Counted from the stretch's first letter, positions 25,088-33,668 are shown. The stretch is DNA of 55,955 nt from Halobacteriales archaeon QS_6_71_20 (GCA_003020945.1 PXRU01000030.1:1-55955), one strand, 5' to 3'. The notes: generated by a model from the letters alone, not told the origin. Numbers and translations: made by a program.

Positions 25088-26170
25088 ATGAGCGTGGTCG
25101 ACGGGTTCGACCCGTCGGAGGTCCGCGTCGGCATCGTCGGGCTGGGGGGGATCGGCCACCACCACGCCGACCGGCTGGAGTCGATCGACGCCGACCTCGT
25201 CGGGGGGATGGACGTCGACGCCGACGCCAGGGAGCGGTTCGTCGCCCGGTTCGACGCCCACGTGTTCGAGGACGTCGACGAACTGTACGACCTGATCGAC
25301 GCCGTCCTCGTCACGACGCCGAACCGCTTCCACGAGGAGTACGCCGTCGGCGCCCTGGAGGCGGGCGTCGACGTGCTGCTGGAGAAGCCGCTGGCGCACA
25401 CGCTGGAGTCCGCCGAGCGCATCGCCGCCGCCGCCGACCGCGCGGACGCGTTCTGCATGGTCGGGTTCAACAACCGGTTCAGCGCGCCCGTCGAGGTGCT
25501 GAAACACTACCAGGACACGGGCCGGTTCGGCGAGGTGCGCCACGTCGAGGCGAACTACATCCGTCGCCGGGGGATCCCCGGCCGCGGCTCCTGGTTCACG
25601 AACGACGCGGTCGCCGGCGGCGGCAGCCTCATCGACATCGGCGTCCACGCCATCGACCTGGCGCTGCACTTCCTCGACTTCCGGGAGGTGGTCGAGGTGT
25701 CGGGCGTCACCCGCTCGGAGTTCGGCGACCGCGAGAACTACGCCTACATCGACATGTGGGGCGACGACTCCGCCGGCGGCGAGTTCGACGTCGACGACTC
25801 GGTCTCGGCGTTCATCCGCACGGTCGACGGGGCGACGGTGTCGCTGGAGACCGCGTGGGCGACGAACCGCCCGGAGACGAACGAGTTCTTCGTCCGGGGG
25901 ACGGAGGCGGGCGCGTGTTTCGACCGCGGCGCGGGCGACCTCACCCTGTTCGAAGCCGGCGTCGGCGGCGGCCACCATCTCACCGACACGGACGTCGACA
26001 CCCGCGAGGTCGACACCCACCGCGCCGAGCAGTTGACGTTCCTCGAGGCGGTCGCGACCGGCGAGGCCCCCGGCCGCAACACCATCGAGGAGGGGCTGGC
26101 GGTCCAGCGGGTGATCGAGGGGATCTACGAGTCCACCGAGACCGGGCACGCGGTCCGGCTGGACGGGTAG
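25088..26170 (+). CDS. Gfo/Idh/MocA family oxidoreductase (first of two)
   Basis: A 360-residue NAD(P)-dependent dehydrogenase. The Rossmann start is VRVGIVGLGGIGHHHADRLE, and the family motif EKPLAHTLESAERI follows at about residues 99-112. The C-terminal domain has GGGSLIDIGVHAIDLALHFL, where the Asp/His pair (GVHAID) is catalytic in relatives. Such enzymes oxidise or reduce sugars and polyols at a ring carbon. Part of the ABC-importer locus, 64 bases after the small membrane gene, with a TrmB-like operator just upstream. Substrate unknown. Confidence 0.92.
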   Translation: MSVVDGFDPSEVRVGIVGLGGIGHHHADRLESIDADLVGGMDVDADARERFVARFDAHVFEDVDELYDLIDAVLVTTPNRFHEEYAVGALEAGVDVLLEKPLAHTLESAERIAAAADRADAFCMVGFNNRFSAPVEVLKHYQDTGRFGEVRHVEANYIRRRGIPGRGSWFTNDAVAGGGSLIDIGVHAIDLALHFLDFREVVEVSGVTRSEFGDRENYAYIDMWGDDSAGGEFDVDDSVSAFIRTVDGATVSLETAWATNRPETNEFFVRGTEAGACFDRGAGDLTLFEAGVGGGHHLTDTDVDTREVDTHRAEQLTFLEAVATGEAPGRNTIEEGLAVQRVIEGIYESTETGHAVRLDG

Positions 26171-26228
26171 CCGCGGGCACCCGGAGCGGGTCAGCTTTTG
26201 CCGCTCCCGGGAGAACCGAACCGTCGAG

Positions 26229-27329
26229 ATGGTCACCACGTCGATGTCCGCGGCGGAGGTCGCGGTCAGGCTGACCGCGGGCGTCGGGCTGATCCTCGCG
26301 AACGGCTTCTTCGTCGCCGTCGAGTTCGCGCTCACGCGGGCCCGACAGTTCACCGAGGCGGAGTTCGTCGGCGACACGCCCGCGCTGGAGCGGGCCTGGG
26401 AGATGACACAGAGCCTGGAGATCTATCTCACCACGTGTCAGGTGGGGATAACCGCCTCCAGCATCGCGGTCGGGATCGTCGCGGAGCCGGCGCTGGCGGC
26501 GCTGTTCGAGCCGCTGTTCGGGGACACGGGCCTCGCGTCGATTGGCGCCGGCGCGCTGCTGGCGTTCGGGGTGATCAACCTCCTCCATCTCACCCACGGC
26601 GAGCAGACGCCGACGTATCTCGGGGTGGAGCGCTCGCGGCAGGTGTCGCGGTACGGCGCGGCGCCGCTGTACTACTTCCACGAGCTGATCTCGCCGGTCA
26701 TCAGGTTCGGCGACTGGGTCGCGAAGGCGACGCTGAAGCTGTTCGGCGTCGAAATGACGGGCGCGTGGCTGGAGGCCGGCGAGGACGTCGTCGAGACGCG
26801 CGCCGACCTCCGGCGCGAACTGGCGTCGACGCTTTCGGCGGGCGACCTCTCCGAGGAGCGCCGCGAGGAGGTGGTCAACGCCCTCCGCGTGGGCGAGCGC
26901 ACGGTCGGGGAGGTGATGGTGCCGCGCGAGGAGATGGTGACGCTGTCGACGGGGGAGTCCCGCGCCCGGAACCTGGAGACGATGCGGGAGCATCCGTTCA
27001 CGCGGTTCCCGCTGCTCGACGAGGACGGGACCGGGTTCCTGGGCACGGTGTACGTCCCGGCGTTCATCAGGGAGGCCGACGCGTTCGCCGACGCCGACGT
27101 CGACCTCCGGGAGGTGGCCTCGGAGCCGATGACGGTCTCGCCCGACGTGACCCTCTCCGACGTCATCGACCGCTTCCAGCTGGAGGGCCAGGAGCTGGCG
27201 CTGGTCGTCTCCGACGGGGCGATCCGCGGGCTGGTCACCGCGACCGACGCGCTGGAGGAGGTGGTGGGCGAACTGGAGGACCCGATGGACAGGCGCGCGA
27301 ACGGCCCCTCGACCGAGCGCGGCGGTTGA
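26229..27329 (+). CDS. CNNM/CorB-type membrane protein with CBS pair
   Basis: A 366-residue protein. Residues 1-200 are a DUF21/CNNM transmembrane domain (GLILANGFFVAVEFALTRAR; LTTCQVGITASSIAVGIVAEP, a conserved ion-pathway-like segment). CBS modules start at VGEVMVPREEMVTL (about 232) and AS EPMTVSPDVTLSDVI. The CorC_HlyC C-terminal domain is absent. CNNM/CorB proteins export or sense Mg2+. It sits between two sugar-catabolic genes but has no evident functional link to them. Confidence 0.9.
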   Translation: MVTTSMSAAEVAVRLTAGVGLILANGFFVAVEFALTRARQFTEAEFVGDTPALERAWEMTQSLEIYLTTCQVGITASSIAVGIVAEPALAALFEPLFGDTGLASIGAGALLAFGVINLLHLTHGEQTPTYLGVERSRQVSRYGAAPLYYFHELISPVIRFGDWVAKATLKLFGVEMTGAWLEAGEDVVETRADLRRELASTLSAGDLSEERREEVVNALRVGERTVGEVMVPREEMVTLSTGESRARNLETMREHPFTRFPLLDEDGTGFLGTVYVPAFIREADAFADADVDLREVASEPMTVSPDVTLSDVIDRFQLEGQELALVVSDGAIRGLVTATDALEEVVGELEDPMDRRANGPSTERGG

Positions 27330-27392
27330 GGCGACCGGACCGCGCCGGCGACCACGGCCGGAGCCGGGACGCCGTCGTCGCGTCGACACAGG

Positions 27393-27416
27393 GATTTATT
27401 CGCCCCGTTGTACAAT
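27393..27416 (+). promoter_or_regulatory. Promoter of the sugar isomerase gene with a GTTGTACAAT site
   Basis: TATA GATTTATT (27393-27400) is 29 bases from the ATG at 27425. GTTGTACAAT (27407-27416) contains the palindrome TTGTACAA and lies between TATA and start, where a repressor would act. Its GTTGT/ACAAY halves match those of the inverted repeat at 20115-20128. Confidence 0.5.
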
Positions 27417-27424
27417 CCGCGAGC

Positions 27425-28393
27425 ATGGACATCGGCGTGCTGACGGTTCCCCTTAGCGGCGACTCGCGCGAGGAGGCGTTCGAGTATCTCGCCGACATCG
27501 GCGTCGACGCGGTCGAGCTCGGGGTCGGCGGCTTCCCCGGCGCCGACCACGTCGACCGCGAGGCGCTGCTCGCGGACGAGGACGCCCGGGCCGCGCTCCG
27601 GGCGGACCTCGACGAGTACGACCTCCGGGCGAGCGCGTTCGCCACCCACAACAACCCCCTCCACCCGGACGACGACCGGGCCGCGGAGGCCGACCGCGAA
27701 TTTCGGGAGGCGGTCGAACTGGCCGACGAGTTCGGCGTCGACACGGTCACCTGCTTCTCGGGGCTTCCCGCCGGCGGGCCGAACGACGAGGTGCCCAACT
27801 GGATCACCGCGCCGTGGCCGACGGAACACGCGGACGCCCACGAGTACCAGTGGGAGGTCGCCGAGGACTACTGGAGCGACCTGGCGGCCCACGCCGACCG
27901 CCACGGCGTCGACGTCGCGGTCGAGATGCACCCGAACATGCTCGTCCACGAACCCCACGGCATGCTGCGGCTCAGGGAGCTCACGAACGACCGCGTCGGC
28001 GCGAACTTCGACCCCTCACACCTCTACTGGCAGGGGATCGACGCGACGGCGGCGATCCGCGCGCTCGGCGAGCGGGACGCGATCCACCACGTCCACGCGA
28101 AAGACACCGAGGTGTACGAGGCGCAGACCCGCGAGAAGGGCGTGCTCGACACGACCGATTACGCCGACGGCGCGAACCGCTCGTGGCTGTTCCGCTCGGT
28201 CGGCTACGGCCACGGCGAGGACCACTGGAAGGACGTGGTGAGCACGCTCCGGCTGGTCGAGTACGACGGCGCGCTCTCGATCGAACACGAGGACGCGCTC
28301 ACCTCCTCCCGGGAGGGGCTGGAGAAGGCCGTCGACCTGCTGGACCGGGCGGTGTTCGAGACGACCCCCGGCGACGCCTACTGGGCGGAGTGA
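27425..28393 (+). CDS. TIM-barrel sugar-phosphate isomerase/epimerase family protein
   Basis: A 322-residue member of the xylose-isomerase-like/AP-endonuclease-2 fold family. Candidate metal ligands are Glu in VAVEMHPNM, Asp/His in NFDPSHLYWQG, His in HHVHAKDTE and Glu in LSIEHEDAL, all in the usual order. These enzymes isomerise or epimerise sugars, keto-inositols or hydroxypyruvate. It precedes the second Gfo/Idh/MocA gene by 120 bases; the pair is a frequent catabolic combination. ATG at 27425 is leaderless. Exact substrate unknown. Confidence 0.9.
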   Translation: MDIGVLTVPLSGDSREEAFEYLADIGVDAVELGVGGFPGADHVDREALLADEDARAALRADLDEYDLRASAFATHNNPLHPDDDRAAEADREFREAVELADEFGVDTVTCFSGLPAGGPNDEVPNWITAPWPTEHADAHEYQWEVAEDYWSDLAAHADRHGVDVAVEMHPNMLVHEPHGMLRLRELTNDRVGANFDPSHLYWQGIDATAAIRALGERDAIHHVHAKDTEVYEAQTREKGVLDTTDYADGANRSWLFRSVGYGHGEDHWKDVVSTLRLVEYDGALSIEHEDALTSSREGLEKAVDLLDRAVFETTPGDAYWAE

Positions 28394-28399
28394 ACGCCG

Positions 28400-28516
28400 A
28401 TGACCGACGAACCCATCGACATTGGCGTCCTCGGCTATCGGTTCACGGGTACCACCGTTTTACTGCGGGGGGCTTCCTCGCTCGCGGCGGGGACTCCCGA
28501 GGTGACCACGGCATGA
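28400..28516 (+). CDS. 38-residue ORF duplicating the N-terminus of the next gene
   Basis: Starting seven bases after the isomerase stop, this ORF begins MTDEPIDIGVLGYRF, the same 15 residues (one I/V change) as the second Gfo/Idh/MocA protein 113 bases downstream. The 50-base DNA match differs at seven positions, mostly third codon positions, so it has been under protein-level constraint or is old. It then diverges (TGTTVLLRGASSLAAG...) and its TGA overlaps the next ATG (ATGA). It could be the remnant of a duplicated gene, a coupling leader ORF, or an assembly chimera. Confidence 0.5.
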   Translation: MTDEPIDIGVLGYRFTGTTVLLRGASSLAAGTPEVTTA

Positions 28517-29679
28517 CGGACGAGCCCATCGACGTCGGCGTCCTCGGCTACCGCTTCATGGGGAAGGCGCACGCGAACGCGCTCGACCGCCTGCCAATGT
28601 TCTTCCCGGACGCGCCGGAGACGAACCGACACACGGTGGTCGGCCGCGACGAGGACGCGCTGGCCGAGGCGGCGGGGACGCTCGGCTTCGACCACACCGC
28701 GACCGACTGGCGCGACGTGGTCGGGGAGGTGGACGCCTTCTACAACCTCGGCCCCAACCACCTCCACGTCGAGCCGTCCGTCGCCGCCCTGGAGGCGGGC
28801 ACGCCCGTCCTCTGTGAGAAGCCGCTGGCGCCGACGCTGTCGGACGCCGAGCGGATGCGCGACGCGGCCGCGGCGGCGGACGTGCCGGCGGCGTGCGCGT
28901 TCAACTACCGGTTCGTGCCGGCGATCCGCTACGCGCGGCGGCTGATCGACGCCGGGGAGCTCGGCGAGATCCGACAGGTTCGGGGGCGGTACCTCCAGGA
29001 CTGGCTGTCGGACCCGGAGGCGCCGTGGAGCTGGCGGAACGACGAGGAGCTGGCCGGCTCCGGCGCGCTCGGCGACCTCGGCGCCCACACGGTCGACCTC
29101 GCCCGGTTCCTCGTCGGCGACCGCGCGGGCGAGGTCCGGTCGGTGTCCGGTCGGCTCCGCACGTTCACCGAGAAGCGGCCGGTCGAGGGCGCCGACGGGG
29201 AGACCCGTCCGGTCACCGTCGACGACGCCTATTCGGCACACGTCGAGTTCGAGAGCGGCGCCGTCGGGACGTTCGAGGCCTCCCGGGTGGCCGAGGGACA
29301 CAAGAACGACCACACGATCGCGGTCCACGGCAGCGAGGGGAGCGTCGAGTTCTCGCTGGAGCGGCTCAACGAACTGCGCGTGCTGACCGGCGACGACAGG
29401 GGGTACGAGACGGTGCTGGTCACCGACGCCGACGACCCGTACGTCGACCACTGGTGGCCGCCGGGGCACGTCCTCGGCTGGGAGCACACGTTCGTCCACG
29501 AGAACTACGAGTTCCTCACGGCGGTCGCCGGCGGAGCCACGGGCGTCGCGGGCGACGCCGTCGGCGACGGGGACGACGCGCGGTTCCACCCGAACTTCGC
29601 GGACGCCTACGAGGTGCAGCGCGTCCTCGACGCGGTCGAGCGCTCCGACGCCGAGGGACGCCGGATCACCCTCGGGTGA
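28513..29679 (+). CDS. Gfo/Idh/MocA family oxidoreductase (second of two)
   Basis: A 388-residue NAD(P)-dependent dehydrogenase. The nucleotide-binding start is IDVGVLGYRFMGKAHANALD, where Y-R-F replaces the usual G-x-G spacing seen in paralogue one. The EKPLAPTLSDAERM motif and the catalytic-domain segment GALGDLGAHTVDLARFLVG follow. It has the longer C-terminal part with DDPYVDHWWPPGHVLGWEHT, typical of the branch found with sugar isomerases. Its ATG overlaps the TGA of the 38-residue ORF. Likely acts on the same substrate family as the importer brings in. Confidence 0.92.
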   Translation: MTDEPIDVGVLGYRFMGKAHANALDRLPMFFPDAPETNRHTVVGRDEDALAEAAGTLGFDHTATDWRDVVGEVDAFYNLGPNHLHVEPSVAALEAGTPVLCEKPLAPTLSDAERMRDAAAAADVPAACAFNYRFVPAIRYARRLIDAGELGEIRQVRGRYLQDWLSDPEAPWSWRNDEELAGSGALGDLGAHTVDLARFLVGDRAGEVRSVSGRLRTFTEKRPVEGADGETRPVTVDDAYSAHVEFESGAVGTFEASRVAEGHKNDHTIAVHGSEGSVEFSLERLNELRVLTGDDRGYETVLVTDADDPYVDHWWPPGHVLGWEHTFVHENYEFLTAVAGGATGVAGDAVGDGDDARFHPNFADAYEVQRVLDAVERSDAEGRRITLG

Positions 29680-29710
29680 GCAGGTCGACCCGTGTCGGAG
29701 GGCGGGTCGA

Positions 29711-30565
29711 TCAGACTTCGAGGACGCCCTGGTCGGTGATCACCCGGTCGACCAGGGAGACGGGCGTCGCGTCGTAGGCGGGGTTCTCGACGGCGATCCC
29801 CTCGGCGGGTTCGAGCATCACCTCGCTGGGCGGGCGGAACTCGTTCTCGAAGCGGAACCCCTCGTCGACCAGCTTCGTCCCGGAGCCGACGACGACGACC
29901 GGCACGCCGACCGAGGCGGCCGCCGCGGCGATCGGGAACGTGCCGACGCGGTTGTACAGCACGTCGTCGACGATGCAGTCCATCCCGACGACGACGCGGT
30001 CGGGGTCGACCTCCCGGAGGAGGCGGCCCGCGGCGGCGTCGACCGCGAGGTGCGGCTCGACGCGGTCGATGGCCGCGAGGGTGCGGGCCGTCTTCCGGCC
30101 GAGATGTCTCGGTCGCGCCTCGGTGACGTAGGCAGTCAGGTGCGCGCCGTCGGCGGCGGCCGACTCGACGGCCTCCAGCACGGTCGAGGAGTAGTCGTGG
30201 GTGAGGAACGTCTCCCCGTCGTCGAACGTTTCGGCGGCGCGCTCGGCGGCCCTGCGCTTCCCGTCCTCGACGCGCGCGACCTCGCGGTCGATGGCGGTCG
30301 AGAGCAGCTCTTTCGCCTCGCCGACGTCGGCGGCCGCCCCGACCACCGCGTCGACGATCGCCCGCGTGGTCCGGTGGAGGCTGGCATGAGACGGGTTGGC
30401 CCGCCGGAGCGCGCCGGCGTTGTGGTCGAGGTCGCGCTCGAACTCGTCGAGCGTGGCGCACTCGCGGTCGAGCAGGTCGCGCAGCGCCCGCGCGGCCTTC
30501 ACGGCGACGACCGACGAGGAGTGGGTCTGCATCTCGCGGATCTCGGCGACCGTCTCGTCTATCAT
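29711..30565 (-). CDS. eIF-2B-like protein / ribose-1,5-bisphosphate isomerase family
   Basis: A 284-residue protein of the eIF2B alpha/beta/delta-MtnA-R15P isomerase superfamily. The helical N-terminus (MIDETVAEIREMQTHSSSVV) is followed by a Rossmann-like domain with VTEARPRHLGRKTARTL, VVVGMDCIVDDVLYNRVGTF (the Cys-Asp active-site region) and VVVVGSGTKLVDEGF. Archaeal members of this size are either called translation initiation factor 2B or shown to be ribose-1,5-bisphosphate isomerase in AMP salvage. The intact Cys and Asp favour the isomerase. It is convergent with the sugar locus and has its own TATA (CACATAAC, about 28 bases upstream). Confidence 0.85.
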   Translation of the reverse strand: MIDETVAEIREMQTHSSSVVAVKAARALRDLLDRECATLDEFERDLDHNAGALRRANPSHASLHRTTRAIVDAVVGAAADVGEAKELLSTAIDREVARVEDGKRRAAERAAETFDDGETFLTHDYSSTVLEAVESAAADGAHLTAYVTEARPRHLGRKTARTLAAIDRVEPHLAVDAAAGRLLREVDPDRVVVGMDCIVDDVLYNRVGTFPIAAAAASVGVPVVVVGSGTKLVDEGFRFENEFRPPSEVMLEPAEGIAVENPAYDATPVSLVDRVITDQGVLEV

Positions 30566-30690
30566 GCCTGAGCCGTCGGTGCTTTCGGGGTTATGTGTTG
30601 CGGGCGGTCGGTCCCGGCGGGACGGAGCCGTCGCTCCCGAGCGGACGTCCGGAGATACGGCGGGTCCGGTTCGGTCGGCGGTCCCCGCGC

Positions 30691-32817
30691 TCACCCGAGC
30701 TGGCCGGCGACCGCGTCGACGACGGCGTCGGTGACCTCGTCGCGCCGACCGGCGAGGTACTCGACGCGGCCCTGGCGGACGCCGACGGCTGTGACGCCCG
30801 CGTCCGGCACCGCCATCGCGGCGTCGCCGGCGGCCGACCGCACGTCCACGTCGCCGTCGGCGCGAACGTACAGCTCGTCGGTGCCGTACACGACGGTCGC
30901 GTCGCGGTCGCCGCGACGCTGTAGTTCGTCCGCCAGCAGGGTCGTCGACGGGAAGTCGAATCGGTGGCTGTACGCGTCGGCGTCGAGCGTGGCAAACGTC
31001 CGTCCGTCGACCTCGCGCTCCTCGACGTTGGCGGCCGCGGTGTCGAGCTCCGTCTCCAGCTTCTCGCGGAACTGCTCGGCGACGTGGCCCGCGAGCGCGG
31101 CCCCCTCCTCGCCGAACAGGATGTCCGCGACGAGTTCGCGTTTGTCCTGGTAGCTCTGGTAGTACGCCTCCAGCGCGACCGCCTCGCGGAGCTCGGCGAG
31201 CCGGTCGGCGTCGTAGCCGGCGTCGGTCGCCAGCTCCGCGTAGGCGTCGGGCGCCCCCTCCCAGTAGCTGACCGCCGGGAGGTGGGCGACCTCGTCGGCC
31301 ACCTCCCCGTTGACCGTCGCCGAAAGCACCGTGGCGAGCGCGCCGGTCGTGAGGTCGTCCGTGTCGGCGCCGGCGAGCCCGGGGTTGACGAGCGTGGCGA
31401 CGCTGTCGGCGATCTCGGGGTCGGCCGTCGCCGCGTCGACGACGACGCGCTCGGCGTCGTAGACGCTCAGCAGCTCCAGGCCGTCCTCGGAGTCGACCGT
31501 CGAGCCGGTACCGACCAGAAGCACCAGCGGAAGCTTCTCGCCGTGGCGGTCGCGGTCCTGGAGCATCCGCGTGGCGTCTTTCGTCGCGGCGTCCATGTCG
31601 TAGACGGGGTCGTCCAGCGGGCGCCGCGTGAAGTAGTGGTACTCGGCGTCGCTCTCGGAGTGCTCCTCGCGGACGAGCGGGAGGACGGCCCGCTCGATCG
31701 CGGCGCCGGCGACGTAGCCGTCGGCGGTGGCGGCGTGTCTGACGACGACTGGCCGGGACTCGATGACGGCGCGGCGGATCGCCTCCGCGGCGTCGAGCAG
31801 CTCGTCGTCGACGGCCGCGACGGCGTCGTGGCCGCCCAGCGTCGCCAGCTCGTCGGGGCGTGCCTCGTCGGTGAGAGCGTCGGCTAACCGCCGTCGTACC
31901 GTCTCGGCCTCCTCGCCCTCCAGCGCGACCAGCGCCTCCGTCTCGACCTGGATCTCGTTGCGGCGGACCTCCACCTCGCCGTCGAGGCGGACGACGTCGC
32001 CGGTGTCGATCCCGGGGTACGCCCGGACGCCCGCCTGCACGAACGCCGCGCAGTCGACGATGCCCGTCTCGTCGCGCAGCTCGAAGACGGTCGGCCCGCC
32101 GGTCTGTCGCGCCGCCGTCACCTCGCCCTCGATCCGAACCTCCTCGCCGACGCGGTCCAAGAGCGTGCCGACGGCGACGCGCTCGAGGTCGCCCTCGGGG
32201 GTGGCCTGGTTCCGCTCGCGGATCGCCTCGATGTCGTCGCCGTCGTCGGACTCCGTCTCCGCCTCCTGCGTCTCCGCCACGGCGGCCGCCGAGCCGCCGG
32301 AACCGTCCGAGCCGCCAGTGTCGCTCGACCCGCCGGAGCCGCCCGAGTCGCTGGAGCCGTCGGTCCCGCGAGGGTCGTCCGGGGTCGGCGTGTGGGTCAC
32401 GACGGCGCCCCCGTCGTCGTCGCCGTCGGAGTCGTCGGAGTCGGGCTCGCGTTCGTCGGTTCCGTCCTGGACGAGCGCCCCGCGGAACTCCCGGTCGGAC
32501 TGCCGGATCGACCACGCCAGGTCGACGTCGCCGTTGTCGCGGACGTTCTTCACCTGGACGAACACGCGGTCCCCGGGCTCCCAGTCCAGCGACTCGATCC
32601 GCCGGTCGAGCTCCGAGCGGTGGAGCAGTCCGGTGACGTTCGACGAGACGTCGATGAACACGCCGAAGTCGGCGTAGCCGTCGACGATGCCGGTGTAGAA
32701 GCGGTTCGAGACGAGCTGGTCGGGGTCGTCGCCGCGGAACTCGAAGACGACGTCCTCCTCGTGGGAGGAGCAGATGCGTCCGTCCACGGACGCACCACAG
32801 ATGATACACTTACCCAT
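30691..32817 (-). CDS. DHH/RecJ-Cdc45-like protein with zinc knuckle, S1 and OB domains; catalytic motifs degenerate
   Basis: A 708-residue protein. Residues 1-25 hold CIICG and an ICSSHEED knuckle, residues about 40-105 an S1 domain (FYTGIVDGYADFGVFIDVSS), then an acidic Gly/Ser-rich linker (about 130-210) and an OB fold (VRIEGEVTAARQTGGPTVFE). The DHH-type domain follows, but motif I is RHAATADG (Asp366 kept, first Asp lost), the usual DNGST is GTGST, and the defining DHH is VDAAT (Asp461, both His lost). Loss of these metal ligands predicts no nuclease activity, as in Cdc45. A role as a Cdc45-like CMG partner is inferred. ATG at 32817 is 28 bases from the TATA. Confidence 0.82.
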   Translation of the reverse strand: MGKCIICGASVDGRICSSHEEDVVFEFRGDDPDQLVSNRFYTGIVDGYADFGVFIDVSSNVTGLLHRSELDRRIESLDWEPGDRVFVQVKNVRDNGDVDLAWSIRQSDREFRGALVQDGTDEREPDSDDSDGDDDGGAVVTHTPTPDDPRGTDGSSDSGGSGGSSDTGGSDGSGGSAAAVAETQEAETESDDGDDIEAIRERNQATPEGDLERVAVGTLLDRVGEEVRIEGEVTAARQTGGPTVFELRDETGIVDCAAFVQAGVRAYPGIDTGDVVRLDGEVEVRRNEIQVETEALVALEGEEAETVRRRLADALTDEARPDELATLGGHDAVAAVDDELLDAAEAIRRAVIESRPVVVRHAATADGYVAGAAIERAVLPLVREEHSESDAEYHYFTRRPLDDPVYDMDAATKDATRMLQDRDRHGEKLPLVLLVGTGSTVDSEDGLELLSVYDAERVVVDAATADPEIADSVATLVNPGLAGADTDDLTTGALATVLSATVNGEVADEVAHLPAVSYWEGAPDAYAELATDAGYDADRLAELREAVALEAYYQSYQDKRELVADILFGEEGAALAGHVAEQFREKLETELDTAAANVEEREVDGRTFATLDADAYSHRFDFPSTTLLADELQRRGDRDATVVYGTDELYVRADGDVDVRSAAGDAAMAVPDAGVTAVGVRQGRVEYLAGRRDEVTDAVVDAVAGQLG

Positions 32818-32840
32818 TTGATTGAGCCAGTGGCCCCTGC

Positions 32841-32856
32841 CTAAAACGGTTGTCGA
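32841..32856 (-). promoter_or_regulatory. Core promoter of the DHH gene
   Basis: Minus-strand TCGACAACCGTTTTAG: GACAAC followed directly by the TATA element, centred 28 bases from the ATG at 32817. Confidence 0.65.
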
Positions 32857-32966
32857 AACGTGGACGGTCCCCTCGATGCGTCGTCGCCGCCGGCCACCCT
32901 CAACCCGGCGGGTTCGGGACGGGAGAACCGCCGACACCCCCGAACACCGGCGCGCCGGCGTCCGGC

Positions 32967-33569
32967 TCAGATGATGTACCAGCGAGTCAAAAGCGTCGCC
33001 GCCGCGTCGAAGCCGCGGAAGCCGTAGCCGAACACCAGCGCCGCCGGGACCGCCGTCGCCGCGACCGCGCGCTCGGTCGTCGTCCGGTGGACCTCCCGTG
33101 TCCCGAGCGCGAGCAGTCCCGCGCCGTACAGCGCACACGCCGCCCGAAGCTCCGGCACCGGGAGACCGGCGAGCGCGCACGGCGCGCTGGCGTACGCGAC
33201 CACCTGGACCGTCTCGCTGATCCCGGCGCGGTCCCGGACCAGCAGGATGAGCAGCACCGTCTGCAGCGCGGCGGTGAGGTGGAGCGCGGCCGGCGCGAGG
33301 AACACCGCGACGAACGACAGCGAGACGACCGCCGACACGCCCGGGCCGCCGAACGCGGTCGGGATCGCGCCGGGGTCGAAGACGAACAGCCCGCCGGCGA
33401 ACGCCAGCGCGACGCAGACGGCGAACGCCAGTCCGGGCGCCTGGTCGCCGGGCGCGACGCCGCTGCGGAAGAACCGCGTCGGCCGGACCAGTACCTCCAC
33501 CCACGCCCGGGCGAGCGCGCCCGGCCCGCGTGCCCGTCCCCCCTCCGGGTTCTCGACCCACGTCGTCAC
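32967..33569 (-). CDS. YIP1 family membrane protein
   Basis: A 200-residue protein with four to five membrane segments (LAFAVCVALAFAGGLFVFD; VVSLSFVAVFLAPAALHLTA and others). The N-terminal WVEVLVRPTRFFRSGVAPGDQ is the conserved lead-in of haloarchaeal Yip1-domain proteins. The start is a GTG at 33569; no better ATG precedes the conserved segment. Function in archaea unknown. It shares the minus strand with the DHH gene but is 150 bases away across a promoter. Confidence 0.85.
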   Translation of the reverse strand: MTTWVENPEGGRARGPGALARAWVEVLVRPTRFFRSGVAPGDQAPGLAFAVCVALAFAGGLFVFDPGAIPTAFGGPGVSAVVSLSFVAVFLAPAALHLTAALQTVLLILLVRDRAGISETVQVVAYASAPCALAGLPVPELRAACALYGAGLLALGTREVHRTTTERAVAATAVPAALVFGYGFRGFDAAATLLTRWYII

Positions 33570-33668
33570 AGCGGGCGTTGCGGCGGGGCGGTGATGACGG
33601 TTCCGGTGGACGAGAGCCGCCGCCGCGGGCGGGGGAAGCGCGACGCGGTCCCGACGCCGACGCGCGGC

